Part shown: piece after piece, positions 1-6,806 of the stretch
Layout: the number at the start of each line of letters is the position of its first letter
Position numbering within the stretch: position 1 is the first letter of the stretch
From: Syntrophales bacterium
GTDB taxonomy: Bacteria > Desulfobacterota > Syntrophia > Syntrophales > UBA8958
DNA length: 15,061 nt
NCBI GenBank assembly: GCA_023231165.1
Contig: JALNVY010000034.1
Coordinates: forward strand, 1-15,061
Reading direction: 5' to 3'
Made by a program: the position numbers and the translations under genes
The notes under the pieces: model-generated
What the model was told of the DNA's origin: nothing
Database searches by the model: none
What the model saw: only the letters and a program-made list of their open reading frames with translations

Positions 1-228
1 AAAATCTCCTGCCTCCTCCATCTTTTTCAGGATCAGGTCAAAGGGCCGGGCGCCCTTGGGACAGTATTCATTACAGGCGACACAGGTCACGCAGTCATAG
101 AGCCACTCCACCTTTTCCCCCTTTACCAGCTTCCGGAAGGCCTCCCCGCCCGTTTCTGCATTGAAATCGAGATAATGGCACTTCGCTAAACACTCGCCGC
201 AAAAATCGCACTTTTTCTCATGAAACAT
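1..228 (-). CDS. Partial double [4Fe-4S] ferredoxin-type protein, HdrC/HdrD-like N terminus
   Basis: The first 76 residues are visible; the gene runs off the left edge. Two cluster-binding motifs of the form CxxCxxCxxxC are seen, at Cys7/10/13/17 and Cys46/49/52/56, the second followed by Pro57. This is the usual layout of an 8Fe ferredoxin domain at the front of heterodisulfide reductase-like (Fe-S) oxidoreductases, GlpC-like proteins and similar electron carriers. The protein is probably cytoplasmic or membrane-associated, and shuttles electrons. The ATG at 226-228 is preceded by a good GGAGG about five bases upstream, so the start is firm. It lies downstream of the DUF134 and NifX-like genes on the same strand, 122 bases after the latter, and may be co-transcribed with them. 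Whether a CCG-type catalytic domain follows cannot be seen. Confidence 0.8.
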   Translation of the reverse strand, partial: MFHEKKCDFCGECLAKCHYLDFNAETGGEAFRKLVKGEKVEWLYDCVTCVACNEYCPKGARPFDLILKKMEEAGDF

Positions 229-350
229 AACTACCTCCAGTTTTATTATTTCGTCGTTTAAGTGGACCGGTATCCGTAAATCGGCATATCTACCTGTCCT
301 TATATCATCTATTTATGTTTTGCTTTGGTATCACCGTACCGTTTATTATC

Positions 351-725
351 CTAATGACCGCATTCCCCCTGGTGACCCGCACACGTATTTTTCATGGAAA
401 GCTCTAGTAATCTGTTCGTCATTAATAAATCGAGATTCCCCTTTATTGTGCCGGCTATAGACCCATAGACTTTGATACCGGCGGCATTTAGCTTCCTGAG
501 GGCGCCTCCGCCGATACCGCCTACTACGACAGCGTCCACGTTCTGACCGTCCAAAGCCATAATAGGATTGCACGCCCCGTGGATATGGATCATATCCTTA
601 TTGTTAACTGTATCTATGCTTTGGCGTTCCGTATCCACGACCACAAAGGCGGGTGCCGACCCGAAATGGCCATAAACGGCGCTGTCCATACCGTCATCCC
701 TTTGAACTGCAAAACAGACCTTCAT
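351..725 (-). CDS. NifX/NifB C-terminal-like (dinitrogenase iron-molybdenum cofactor family, MTH1175-type) protein
   Basis: This 124-residue protein is a single domain of the Nitro_FeMo-Co family (NifX, NafY, NifB C terminus, MTH1175). The family has an RNase H-like fold that binds iron-sulfur or FeMo-type cofactors or their precursors. Typical marks are the opening beta strand, GHFGSAPAF at 19-27, the NNxxxxxHxHGAC segment at 41-52, and the glycine-rich VVGGIGGGAL at 67-76. The last ten residues, CAGHQGECGH, form a small Cys/His tail that could bind metal. No nif structural genes are present, so a general Fe-S or metal-handling role is likelier than nitrogenase assembly; that is inference. 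The gene starts one base after the DUF134 stop codon, and its Shine-Dalgarno sequence GAGGAGGA lies inside the last codons of that gene, so translation is probably coupled. Confidence 0.85.
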   Translation of the reverse strand: MKVCFAVQRDDGMDSAVYGHFGSAPAFVVVDTERQSIDTVNNKDMIHIHGACNPIMALDGQNVDAVVVGGIGGGALRKLNAAGIKVYGSIAGTIKGNLDLLMTNRLLELSMKNTCAGHQGECGH

Positions 726-726
726 C

Positions 727-1023
727 CTATTCCTCCTCTTTTATAGATAATCCCTCTATTCTTAGAGCCTTGCCGTTAACGATGGCGTCGGCTACCTTAC
801 GCCTGGCATTATTCAAAATTCTGCCGAATGTCGCCCTGGAAATATTCATCTTCTCCGCGCCATCTTCGTGATACATGCCTTCATAGTCGGCAAGACGAAC
901 CGCTTCTAGTTCATCCATGTCAAGACTGGTTTCTTCAAGTTGGAAAAGGGGTATCCCCCGGGGCTTGAAGTAGAACACGCGGGGATTGCAGCCTATGTGT
1001 CTGCATTTTTTTGGTCTGGTCAT
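727..1023 (-). CDS. DUF134 family protein, putative helix-turn-helix regulator
   Basis: The protein has 98 residues and matches the DUF134 pattern throughout: an N-terminal RPKKCRHIGCNP segment, then FKPRGIPL, then LDMDELEAVRLADYEGM, then a helix-turn-helix resembling sigma-70 region 4 (GAEKMNISRATFGRILNNAR), and finally KVADAIVNGKALRIEG. Family members are small probable DNA-binding proteins often found beside NifX-like genes, as here. The CxxxxC pair near the N terminus could bind metal. I chose the ATG at 1021-1023 because the family begins MxRPKKCR. The in-frame TTG at 1057-1059 is part of the -35 box of the promoter and cannot be the start of a transcript made from it. The gene is first in a likely operon with the NifX-like gene, whose ribosome binding site is embedded in its 3' end. 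Autoregulation is plausible but unproven. Confidence 0.85.
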   Translation of the reverse strand: MTRPKKCRHIGCNPRVFYFKPRGIPLFQLEETSLDMDELEAVRLADYEGMYHEDGAEKMNISRATFGRILNNARRKVADAIVNGKALRIEGLSIKEEE

Positions 1024-1029
1024 GGGGCC

Positions 1030-1059
1030 ATTATAAGCATATACCCATAACTGTGTCAA
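1030..1059 (-). promoter_or_regulatory. Exact-consensus sigma-70 promoter for the DUF134/NifX-like operon, leaderless
   Basis: On the minus strand TTGACA (1054-1059) is separated by 18 bases from TATAAT (1030-1035). Both hexamers match the consensus in all six positions. A start site about seven bases after the -10 box falls at the A of the DUF134 ATG (1023), so the transcript should have no or almost no leader. No Shine-Dalgarno sequence precedes that ATG, which fits leaderless translation. Confidence 0.8.
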
Positions 1060-1103
1060 GCGGGATTATCCAGAATAATTCAGATGATGTCTACCATATC
1101 GAT

Positions 1104-3035
1104 TCATACTGAACTTTTTAACTTAGCCTTTTTCCGAAGATACATCAGTTCGTCGGCTTCCGACATCAGTTGGTCCAGAGACTTAAGGCCATCGGGGTCG
1201 TATATGGCGACTCCCCAGCTTATGGACAGTTGGTAGGACATAGTTTCCTTTGTATTGTGTATGGCAATTAACTGCGCAAGCCTGTCTGATAAGATCTCGG
1301 GGGTCATATCAGTGACATCGATCGCGAGGACGGCAAATTCGTCGCCCCCTATCCGGGCGATAACGTCCGATTCCCTGAAGGTCTGGCGGAGAACGTTTGT
1401 CGTATCGAGGAGCGCCCTGTCCCCTTCTTGATGACCCAGGGCGTCATTGATCCATTTCATACCGTCGATATCGATAAAGGCGAGCATCATATGTCTTTTT
1501 GCCCTGTTTGCGGTTCTCATCTGCTGTTTGGCCAGTGCGATAAAACCTCTCCGGTTGTAAAGGCCGGTCAGTTGATCCGTGATCGATAATTTATGGGCCT
1601 CTTCCTCCTGTCTTTTACGTTCCGTAATATCACGGACAATTCCGCGGAAACCTTCCGGGCGGCCTTCCGCGTCCCTGATCAAGGAAACGGATACATCTAC
1701 GGTCCTTCTTTCCCCGTCCTTTCTGATGATATCCCAGTCAAATCCTTGAACTGGTTCCCCCGTTCGATAAATTCCGCCATATACTTCCCGGACTTTTTTG
1801 GCGTTATCCCTGTCTGCGGCATACTGCTTATAATTCATGCCCAGCAATTCCTCCCGGGAATAGCCCATGATTTTGCTAAAAGACTCGTTGAAGAAGATAA
1901 AACTGCCGGCCAGATCCACTTCATGATAACCGTCCTCGATGTCCCTCAGGATAGTGCGGTAGCGCTCCTCGCTCAGGCGCAGTGCATCTTCGGCCCGCTT
2001 GCGGGCGGTGACGTCCGTGGCAATTTCCATCCGAACGATGCGGCCGTCCGGCCAATAAATTGCCCGGTCCCGGCACTCATACCAGTGGCCATTTACCGTG
2101 TTCTGAAAATCCCAGACGACGCCATCCGTCGGTTTTCCCTCCGGCCCGACCAGGCGGTCATTCGTACAGAATTCGCAGGGGCCGGTCTGTCCCGCCTGGA
2201 TCGTCTGCCAGCAGATCTTGCCTTCGATATCCCCCCAAATATCGTGACCATATTTATTGATGAAAAGCAATTCGTTGGTTTGCATGTCCGTCACATAGAC
2301 CAGGGCGTCAAGGCTGTTCAATACGCCGAAAAATCTCTGATTGTGAATCTTCAGCGCTTCTTCGCTCTCCTTGCGATCGGTGATGTCCACAACATTTCCC
2401 AAAACGGCCCGGTCCCCTTGATACTCGATAGGGGTAATCGTTTCCATGATGTAACGGATCTGACTGCTCTTATCAATAAGTCTGTACTCATAGGGGATCG
2501 AAAGTTTTCCTTTCAGCATACTGAAGGCGTTTTCTTTAACTCGCTTCCGGTCATCGGGATGAACAACCGTCAAGGGGTCCATCATCATGTCCTCAGCGGT
2601 GCATCCCGCGTGCCGGGCAGTATTCCGATTCAGATACCGGAACTTCCCGTTTTGGATGATATAAATTCCCGTATGGGAGCTGTCGGCTACGGTCCGGTAT
2701 AAGATGTTGGCCCGCTCCAGTTGTTCGCTCAACAGCGCTACGACAACCGCCGCCGCAACGAACATCAGCGAGCGGGAAACATCATGGATGAGTGAAAAAA
2801 ATGAAACGAACAAGGCATGACTGACAAGCAGCATCGCCCCTAAAAACAGGGCAACAACGATTCCCCGCCATTTCCACCAGATGCAGGCCAGGGTAATGGG
2901 AATGTAGAACAGGTGCGTAAAAACTATTTCTATTCCCAGGATGACATGATAATAGTAAGTTAGATAGGATGCCCCGATCAAGAGCGCCAACATGATATAT
3001 ATTTTGTGATTTTCCTTGAGCGCAGGCAGCGTCAT
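1104..3035 (-). CDS. Membrane-anchored PAS-PAS-PAS-GGDEF diguanylate cyclase
   Basis: The 643-residue protein is predicted to make cyclic di-GMP from two GTP at the cytoplasmic membrane. An N-terminal membrane module with about four helices (roughly 12-105) carries LTYYYH, FTHLFYIPI and IWWKWRG. Three PAS domains follow, at about 110-225, 230-345 and 353-474, with the usual DITxRK linkers. The GGDEF domain occupies about 480-640; the active-site GGDEF is intact at 563-567, and RESD at 554-557, five residues upstream, is a canonical product-inhibition site. The second PAS has Cys275 and a CxxC at 287-290, suggesting redox or metal sensing. GGAGG lies ten bases before the ATG at 3035. The gene is downstream of, and collinear with, a helical-domain gene; the same two domains are fused at 7397-8233. 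No EAL or HD-GYP domain is present. Confidence 0.93.
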   Translation of the reverse strand: MTLPALKENHKIYIMLALLIGASYLTYYYHVILGIEIVFTHLFYIPITLACIWWKWRGIVVALFLGAMLLVSHALFVSFFSLIHDVSRSLMFVAAAVVVALLSEQLERANILYRTVADSSHTGIYIIQNGKFRYLNRNTARHAGCTAEDMMMDPLTVVHPDDRKRVKENAFSMLKGKLSIPYEYRLIDKSSQIRYIMETITPIEYQGDRAVLGNVVDITDRKESEEALKIHNQRFFGVLNSLDALVYVTDMQTNELLFINKYGHDIWGDIEGKICWQTIQAGQTGPCEFCTNDRLVGPEGKPTDGVVWDFQNTVNGHWYECRDRAIYWPDGRIVRMEIATDVTARKRAEDALRLSEERYRTILRDIEDGYHEVDLAGSFIFFNESFSKIMGYSREELLGMNYKQYAADRDNAKKVREVYGGIYRTGEPVQGFDWDIIRKDGERRTVDVSVSLIRDAEGRPEGFRGIVRDITERKRQEEEAHKLSITDQLTGLYNRRGFIALAKQQMRTANRAKRHMMLAFIDIDGMKWINDALGHQEGDRALLDTTNVLRQTFRESDVIARIGGDEFAVLAIDVTDMTPEILSDRLAQLIAIHNTKETMSYQLSISWGVAIYDPDGLKSLDQLMSEADELMYLRKKAKLKSSV

Positions 3036-3079
3036 GTCGACATGTCCTCCATCCCGATGATCTTTTTGGTATAAAACGG

Positions 3080-3101
3080 CCCACGGGCGCGAGCCCGTGG
3101 G
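3080..3101 (-). terminator. Strong GC-rich hairpin between two sensor genes, possible terminator or attenuator
   Basis: A perfect 9-base inverted repeat (CCCACGGGC / GCCCGTGGG) with a 4-base loop lies 46 bases past the stop of the 171-residue gene and 45 bases before the cyclase start. On the minus strand it is followed by CCGTTTTAT, so the U-tract is short and offset. On the plus strand only TTTCT follows. It could reduce read-through into the cyclase gene or protect an mRNA end. Confidence 0.45.
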
Positions 3102-3146
3102 TTTCTAATCATGGCGATTCAAATACTCCTTTCGTCATCTTGGCAT

Positions 3147-3662
3147 TTATTTCGGGACGTTTGCCCACAAAGATATTGCCAAGGGGCTTTTAATTTTTAA
3201 TGATTTAACCTTTTCCTCGATCTCTTTTCTGAGTAGCTCGTCATATTTCAACACTATCACGTAGGTCGCATAATCGAACATCAGAATCGTCCGGTTGAGG
3301 CTTTCGGCGGCATGGTGGTGTTCGACCGCGGTTGTAAATGTGCTCTGAAATTCTGCGTACAGCCACATGTGGCGTCTCATAAGGGTGATGGCGTAGATAG
3401 CCTGGGGCAGCGGTATGTGTGCCATATAGCTTTCTTCTGCATATTTGGCAAAGAGCGTATGCGCCTCCTCGAAGGGTGAATCTGAGAGAAATAGTTTTCC
3501 GAATTTGTTGTAAAAATTCAGGGCCTGCTGTTTTGCCTTACTTTCCGGCATTGCATGATAAAACGGTGTCTTGGGATTATTTTTTATATTGTTATACCAT
3601 TGCTGGGCGATAGCTTCCGCATGTTTCTCCGTTAACTCTATCAATTTTGTGGATGACTTCAT
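3147..3662 (-). CDS. Unrecognised all-helical sensor-type domain protein (paralogue 1 of 3)
   Basis: I cannot name the family of this 171-residue protein. It has no signal peptide or membrane segment and is predicted to be wholly helical. It aligns without gaps over about 150 residues with the proteins at 6873-7337 and 7397-8233. Invariant positions include HAE 14-16, Gln21-Trp22, TP 32-33, YH 35-36, YAE 74-76, MRR 95-97, WLYAEFQ 100-106, AVE 112-114 and LMFDYA 127-132. The arrangement (Trp in helix 1, an IPLxEAIYAL helix, then an FDYA helix and a YxEL end) recalls RsbRD_N-type or globin-like sensory bundles. That is a pattern impression, not a match. Unlike paralogue 3 it lacks the membrane module and ends in a charged IEEKVK stretch. 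GGAGG stands seven bases before the ATG. It sits between a PAS-only gene and the cyclase, so it may be their signalling partner. Confidence 0.85.
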   Translation of the reverse strand: MKSSTKLIELTEKHAEAIAQQWYNNIKNNPKTPFYHAMPESKAKQQALNFYNKFGKLFLSDSPFEEAHTLFAKYAEESYMAHIPLPQAIYAITLMRRHMWLYAEFQSTFTTAVEHHHAAESLNRTILMFDYATYVIVLKYDELLRKEIEEKVKSLKIKSPLAISLWANVPK

Positions 3663-3756
3663 GGTCTGACCTCCTAAATATCCGCCAAATAATTTGTCTT
3701 CTGGTCAACTGGTCAACAGATCCGCTTCATTGATGCACACGTAGTTATGCCGGAAT

Positions 3757-5151
3757 CTAACCTTTCTTCGGCCCACTTGTTTTGAGGGCCGCCTCCGCCA
3801 GCTTTTGCTCGGTGATGTCTTCCAGGGTCTCAACGGCGCCAACCAGTTCTCCCTGGCTATCCCGGATTATGGCAGCTGTAAACCGAAGCCAGCGTCCCTT
3901 TTTTCCCAACTCGGGGAAGAAATCCGTTGCTTCGAATGTCTCTTCATCGACATCGAATTTCCGATATTTTCCGGTGTACCATTTGGAGATATTTTTCACC
4001 GCACTGTCCACAAGCAGATCGGCCATGCATGGCCTTTCTTCTCCATAGAAGGCTCGCCACTGCTGATCGGTCCCGATCATATCTTCGGCCGGTATTTTGG
4101 TCAAATGTTCCAAGGCCCGGTTCCAAAGAATAACCTTGTGGTCCTTCCCGATCACAAAAGCCGGGATGGAGAAACCCTGGAAAATGCTGTTCAGTCTCTT
4201 TTCACTCTCGACCAGTCTTCGTTCCGTAGATTTACGTTCCGTAAAATCTTCCAAGGTTTCGATAGCGCCAACTAAAATCCCCTGAGAACTGCGGATTGAG
4301 GCTGCGGTAAACCGGAGCCAACGCCCGTTTATGCCCAAATCGGGGAAAAATCCCTCTGCTTCAAAAGTCTCATCAAGAAGCTTCGATTTAGATACGCCCT
4401 TGTACCACTCCGGTATTGTCTCAAGTGATTGATTTACGAGCAGATCAGCCATACAAGGTCTGTCTTTAGCATAAAAGGCCCGCCAGTGCTGAGTTGTTCC
4501 GATCACGTCTTCCGAAGGGATTTTGCTTAATTGCTCAAGGGCCCGGTTCCAGTAAATCACTTTGTGATCGAGTCCGATGACGAATGCCGCCACTGGCGAT
4601 CCCTCGATAATGCTGAATAGACGTTGCTCGCTCTCCCGTCTTGACATCTCGGCGGACATTCGCTCCGTAATATCCTCCAGCGTCTCAACGGCGCCTACGA
4701 GCTCGCCTTTGGAATCTTTGATAGCCGCCGCCGTAAACCGAAGCCATCTCCCGCTGTCGCCGAGATCAGGGAAAAAATCGGTTGCTTCATAGGCTTCTTC
4801 CAACAGGTCGGATTTGGCATATTTTCCTTCATACCACTTTGGAATCCGCTCCGAGATCCCATCGACGAGCAGATCAGCCATACAGGGTCTTTCCTCGGCA
4901 TAAAAAGCCCTCCACTGTTCATTGGTGCCAACAATCTCATTCATCGGGATTTTACTCAGTTGTTCAAGGGCCTTATTCCAGTGAATGATCTTGTGGTCTT
5001 TCCCAATCACAAAAGCGGGAATGGAAAAACCATGGATAATGCTTTGCAGCAGGTGCTCCGATTCACGAGAACTGTCGGACATATCCTTTTTTTTCTTCAG
5101 GCCTTTGCCGCTCATACCTGGATCAGTTTTTTTACTTGCTTTTGTCTTCAT
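3757..5151 (-). CDS. Triple tandem PAS-domain protein without an output domain
   Basis: The 464-residue protein consists of a Lys-rich N-terminal tail (1-30) and three PAS modules with their linkers, at about 31-172, 173-314 and 315-452. The repeats share an AFVIGxDHKxIxWNxALExL segment, an RPCMADLLV segment (starting at 88, 231 and 373, with Cys90, Cys233 and Cys375), EAxxFFPxLG and GRWLRFTAA. They end in ETLEDxTE. Nothing but about ten residues follows the last repeat: no kinase, GGDEF, HTH or methyl-accepting domain. It should act as a cytoplasmic sensor or scaffold that works through another protein, perhaps the cyclase or helical protein downstream. No membrane segment is visible. The ATG follows a strong GGGAGGAG by about six bases. 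A truncation that removed an output domain is possible, but the end is clean. Confidence 0.9.
   Translation of the reverse strand: MKTKASKKTDPGMSGKGLKKKKDMSDSSRESEHLLQSIIHGFSIPAFVIGKDHKIIHWNKALEQLSKIPMNEIVGTNEQWRAFYAEERPCMADLLVDGISERIPKWYEGKYAKSDLLEEAYEATDFFPDLGDSGRWLRFTAAAIKDSKGELVGAVETLEDITERMSAEMSRRESEQRLFSIIEGSPVAAFVIGLDHKVIYWNRALEQLSKIPSEDVIGTTQHWRAFYAKDRPCMADLLVNQSLETIPEWYKGVSKSKLLDETFEAEGFFPDLGINGRWLRFTAASIRSSQGILVGAIETLEDFTERKSTERRLVESEKRLNSIFQGFSIPAFVIGKDHKVILWNRALEHLTKIPAEDMIGTDQQWRAFYGEERPCMADLLVDSAVKNISKWYTGKYRKFDVDEETFEATDFFPELGKKGRWLRFTAAIIRDSQGELVGAVETLEDITEQKLAEAALKTSGPKKG
3796..5061 (-). repeat. Three internal tandem repeats of about 426-429 bases (PAS modules)
   Basis: The three PAS modules are equally spaced, with the WN pair at residues 58, 201 and 343. 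The gene therefore contains three in-frame units of about 142-143 codons, at roughly 4636-5061, 4210-4635 and 3796-4209. Protein identity between units is high across their whole length, which suggests relatively recent intragenic duplication. Confidence 0.85.
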
Positions 5152-5346
5152 AAGTCACTCCTCCCTTTAGCGCCATGGCATCGCAATAAGCTTCAAATAT
5201 GCCAAAATTACAGTGCCTTTTGTCTACAACTGTTTCTTGAGCAATTCCAAACAGGAGATATTTTAACTTTTTGATTGGATTCAACCTTTCTCATGTCCCG
5301 ATTGGCATCAATCATCACCTCCCATGCATCGAGAAAAAGAAATTTA

Positions 5347-6360
5347 CTATGAAGATCCAATTTCTAACGGTTTATGGACGCCGGACACTGTAACAATGCC
5401 GGTTATAAGTTCCGGCGGGGTGACATCGAAGGCTGGATAGTATGCCTTCACCCGGTCGCCTGTGATGGGCGTCCCCTGGAACTCGAGCACCTCCCGGGGA
5501 TCACGCTCCTCGATGGGGATTTCATTTCCCCGGAGGGTGCGGCGGTCGGGACCGCCATAGCCGAGAATATAAAAAGGAATGCCTAAGTGGCGCGCGCAGA
5601 TGGCTAATTGCAGGGTTCCCACTTTGTTGGCTACGGCGCCGTCCATGGCGATGCGGTCCGCCGCGGCAAATACCTTCTGAATAATCCCTTTGGACATGCA
5701 ATAGGCCGCCATGTTGTCGGTGATCAGGGTGGTGTCAATCCCCATTTCGCTCAGGGACCAGGCCGTCAGTCTGGCTCCCTGAAGATAGGGTCGCGTCTCC
5801 GTGCATATCGCTCTTATATCCTTTCCGTTTTCTTTCGCATACTTGAACATATAAAGCAGGCCGGCCCCGGCAAAACAATGGGTGAGAACCGTATCTCCGG
5901 GGGCAAGCAGAGTTTCCGCCTGTCTGCCCGTAGCCTGGGAGATTTCCCGCTGCCGGGACAAGCTTTTTTTCAGAACCGCAAGGATTACCTCCGAAGCCCT
6001 TCTGTCCGGATGTTTTCTGACCCTCTCCAGCAGCTTTCCCAGCAGGAGAGCGAGATGAAATCCTGTCGGCCTGGTGGCGCAAAGGCGGTCGGCAGCCTGT
6101 TTGAGTCCCGCTATGGGTGGATTGCCGCTTTGCCTTTCTAACTCTCTTGCTGCAAGATACAGTCCATACCCGGCCGTGATGGCAATATCACCCGCCCCTT
6201 GTACCATCATTTGTTCGATGGCCCGAGCCACTTCCACATAGTCGGTGCAATACACCTCCGCTTCGGAACGGGGTAGCTTCCGCCGGTCAATAATGATCAG
6301 GGCGTCTTCCTCCTCCAGATAAACATTGTTCTCCAGGTGCATCAACAGGGGTTCATTCAA
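5347..6360 (-). CDS. mtnA: MtnA-like S-methyl-5-thioribose-1-phosphate isomerase / aIF-2B-family sugar-phosphate isomerase
   Basis: The 337-residue protein follows MtnA, the isomerase that turns S-methyl-5-thioribose 1-phosphate into methylthioribulose 1-phosphate in methionine salvage. Family marks are GAGDIAITAGYG (55-66), ATRPTG (95-100) near the substrate site, LTHCFAGAG (159-167) with the catalytic cysteine at 162, ETRPYLQGARLTAW (188-201), LITDNMA (212-218), ADRIAMDGAVANKVGT (234-249) with the catalytic aspartate at 235, IPIEER (281-286) and FDVTPPELIT (311-320). The usual LTHCNAG is LTHCFAG here, and the N-terminal stretch is divergent, so a related substrate such as 5-deoxyribose or ribose phosphates is possible. 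No other salvage genes are nearby. A TTG start at 6360 is chosen because AAAGGAGGA lies ten bases upstream; the next in-frame ATG (6342) has no site. Confidence 0.82.
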   Translation of the reverse strand: MNEPLLMHLENNVYLEEEDALIIIDRRKLPRSEAEVYCTDYVEVARAIEQMMVQGAGDIAITAGYGLYLAARELERQSGNPPIAGLKQAADRLCATRPTGFHLALLLGKLLERVRKHPDRRASEVILAVLKKSLSRQREISQATGRQAETLLAPGDTVLTHCFAGAGLLYMFKYAKENGKDIRAICTETRPYLQGARLTAWSLSEMGIDTTLITDNMAAYCMSKGIIQKVFAAADRIAMDGAVANKVGTLQLAICARHLGIPFYILGYGGPDRRTLRGNEIPIEERDPREVLEFQGTPITGDRVKAYYPAFDVTPPELITGIVTVSGVHKPLEIGSS

Positions 6361-6370
6361 GATCTTTATT

Positions 6371-6379
6371 TCCTCCTTT
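6371..6379 (-). promoter_or_regulatory. Ribosome binding site that fixes the TTG start of the MtnA-like gene
   Basis: AAAGGAGGA on the minus strand lies ten bases upstream of TTG 6358-6360. An out-of-frame ATG at 6354-6356 and an in-frame ATG at 6342 are less well placed, so TTG is the supported start. Confidence 0.7.
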
Positions 6380-6398
6380 AATTAAACTGATCAACCCC

Positions 6399-6414
6399 AG
6401 GCGCTTTTGCGCCT
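6399..6414 (-). promoter_or_regulatory. Small hairpin in the leader of the MtnA-like gene
   Basis: AGGCGC and GCGCCT form a perfect 6-base stem around a 4-base loop, 39 bases upstream of the TTG start. No U-run follows on either strand, so it is not a standard terminator. It may be an operator half-site pair or a leader stem. Confidence 0.3.
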
Positions 6415-6524
6415 CACAATAATGTAATTTTTCAGAGAGGTTGTTGAAATATTTGAATTTAAAGTATCATAGTCTTTTCCGTCATGCAAACATGGATTAG
6501 TTCTCTACTCTGTTTTACCGGGAA

Positions 6525-6568
6525 GGCGACTTTCAGGTCACCTGGGGGCGACATTTTAGTCGTGTCAC
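6525..6568. repeat. Two imperfect GGCGAC...GTCAC repeats, possible insertion-sequence end remnant
   Basis: GGCGACTTTCAGGTCAC (6525-6541) and a longer version, GGCGACATTTTAG plus TCGTGTCAC (6547-6568), lie in tandem. Repeated GTCGCC/TGACAC-type motifs recall the multiple transposase-binding repeats at IS21-family ends. No transposase gene remains in the window, so this is only a weak suggestion. Confidence 0.2.
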
Positions 6569-6806
6569 GTAACAACCTAATATTCAATACTTTATTGTCA
6601 TCCATTTTCCCCGTGGACCCCATAATGACGACCTTTTGTTCAGCAACCCGATGATCGGTACCGAAAACTCGCTTAAATCTTGTCGTTAAATCTCTCCGCA
6701 TACTTTTCCGGAAACTTGCCGGTTCCTTCCGGTCCTGGATAACCTGCGGCTTGGCGCAGGGCAGTTCATTCAGGCACGCAAGAATTGTCACTAGAGAAAC
6801 CATTTT

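Noticed and set aside
1024..1059. TTG-initiated N-terminal extension of the DUF134 protein
   Set aside because: The TTG is part of the -35 hexamer, the -10 box would also be coding, and family members start at the later methionine.
1593..2702. Long plus-strand open frame (369 codons) opposite the diguanylate cyclase
   Set aside because: It lies wholly antisense to a well-supported gene with clear PAS and GGDEF motifs and has no recognisable domain; it is a shadow of the codon use there.
3701..3716. Direct repeat CTGGTCAA CTGGTCAA upstream of the 171-residue gene
   Set aside because: Two 8-base copies could be an operator or a -35 region (TTGACC on the minus strand), but no good -10 box at proper spacing follows and there is no third copy, so no function is claimed.
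5190..5204. Second sigma-54-like element upstream of the triple-PAS gene (TGGCATATTTGAAGC, minus strand)
   Set aside because: GG-N10-GC spacing and location are right, but only 7 of 11 defined positions match and the -12 element reads AAGC, so it is too weak to call. It would become interesting if the one at 6807 is confirmed.
5208..5315. 35-residue minus-strand reading frame with GGGAGG just before its ATG
   Set aside because: The spacing between GGAGG and the ATG is only about two bases, and the product shows no recognisable feature; probably chance.
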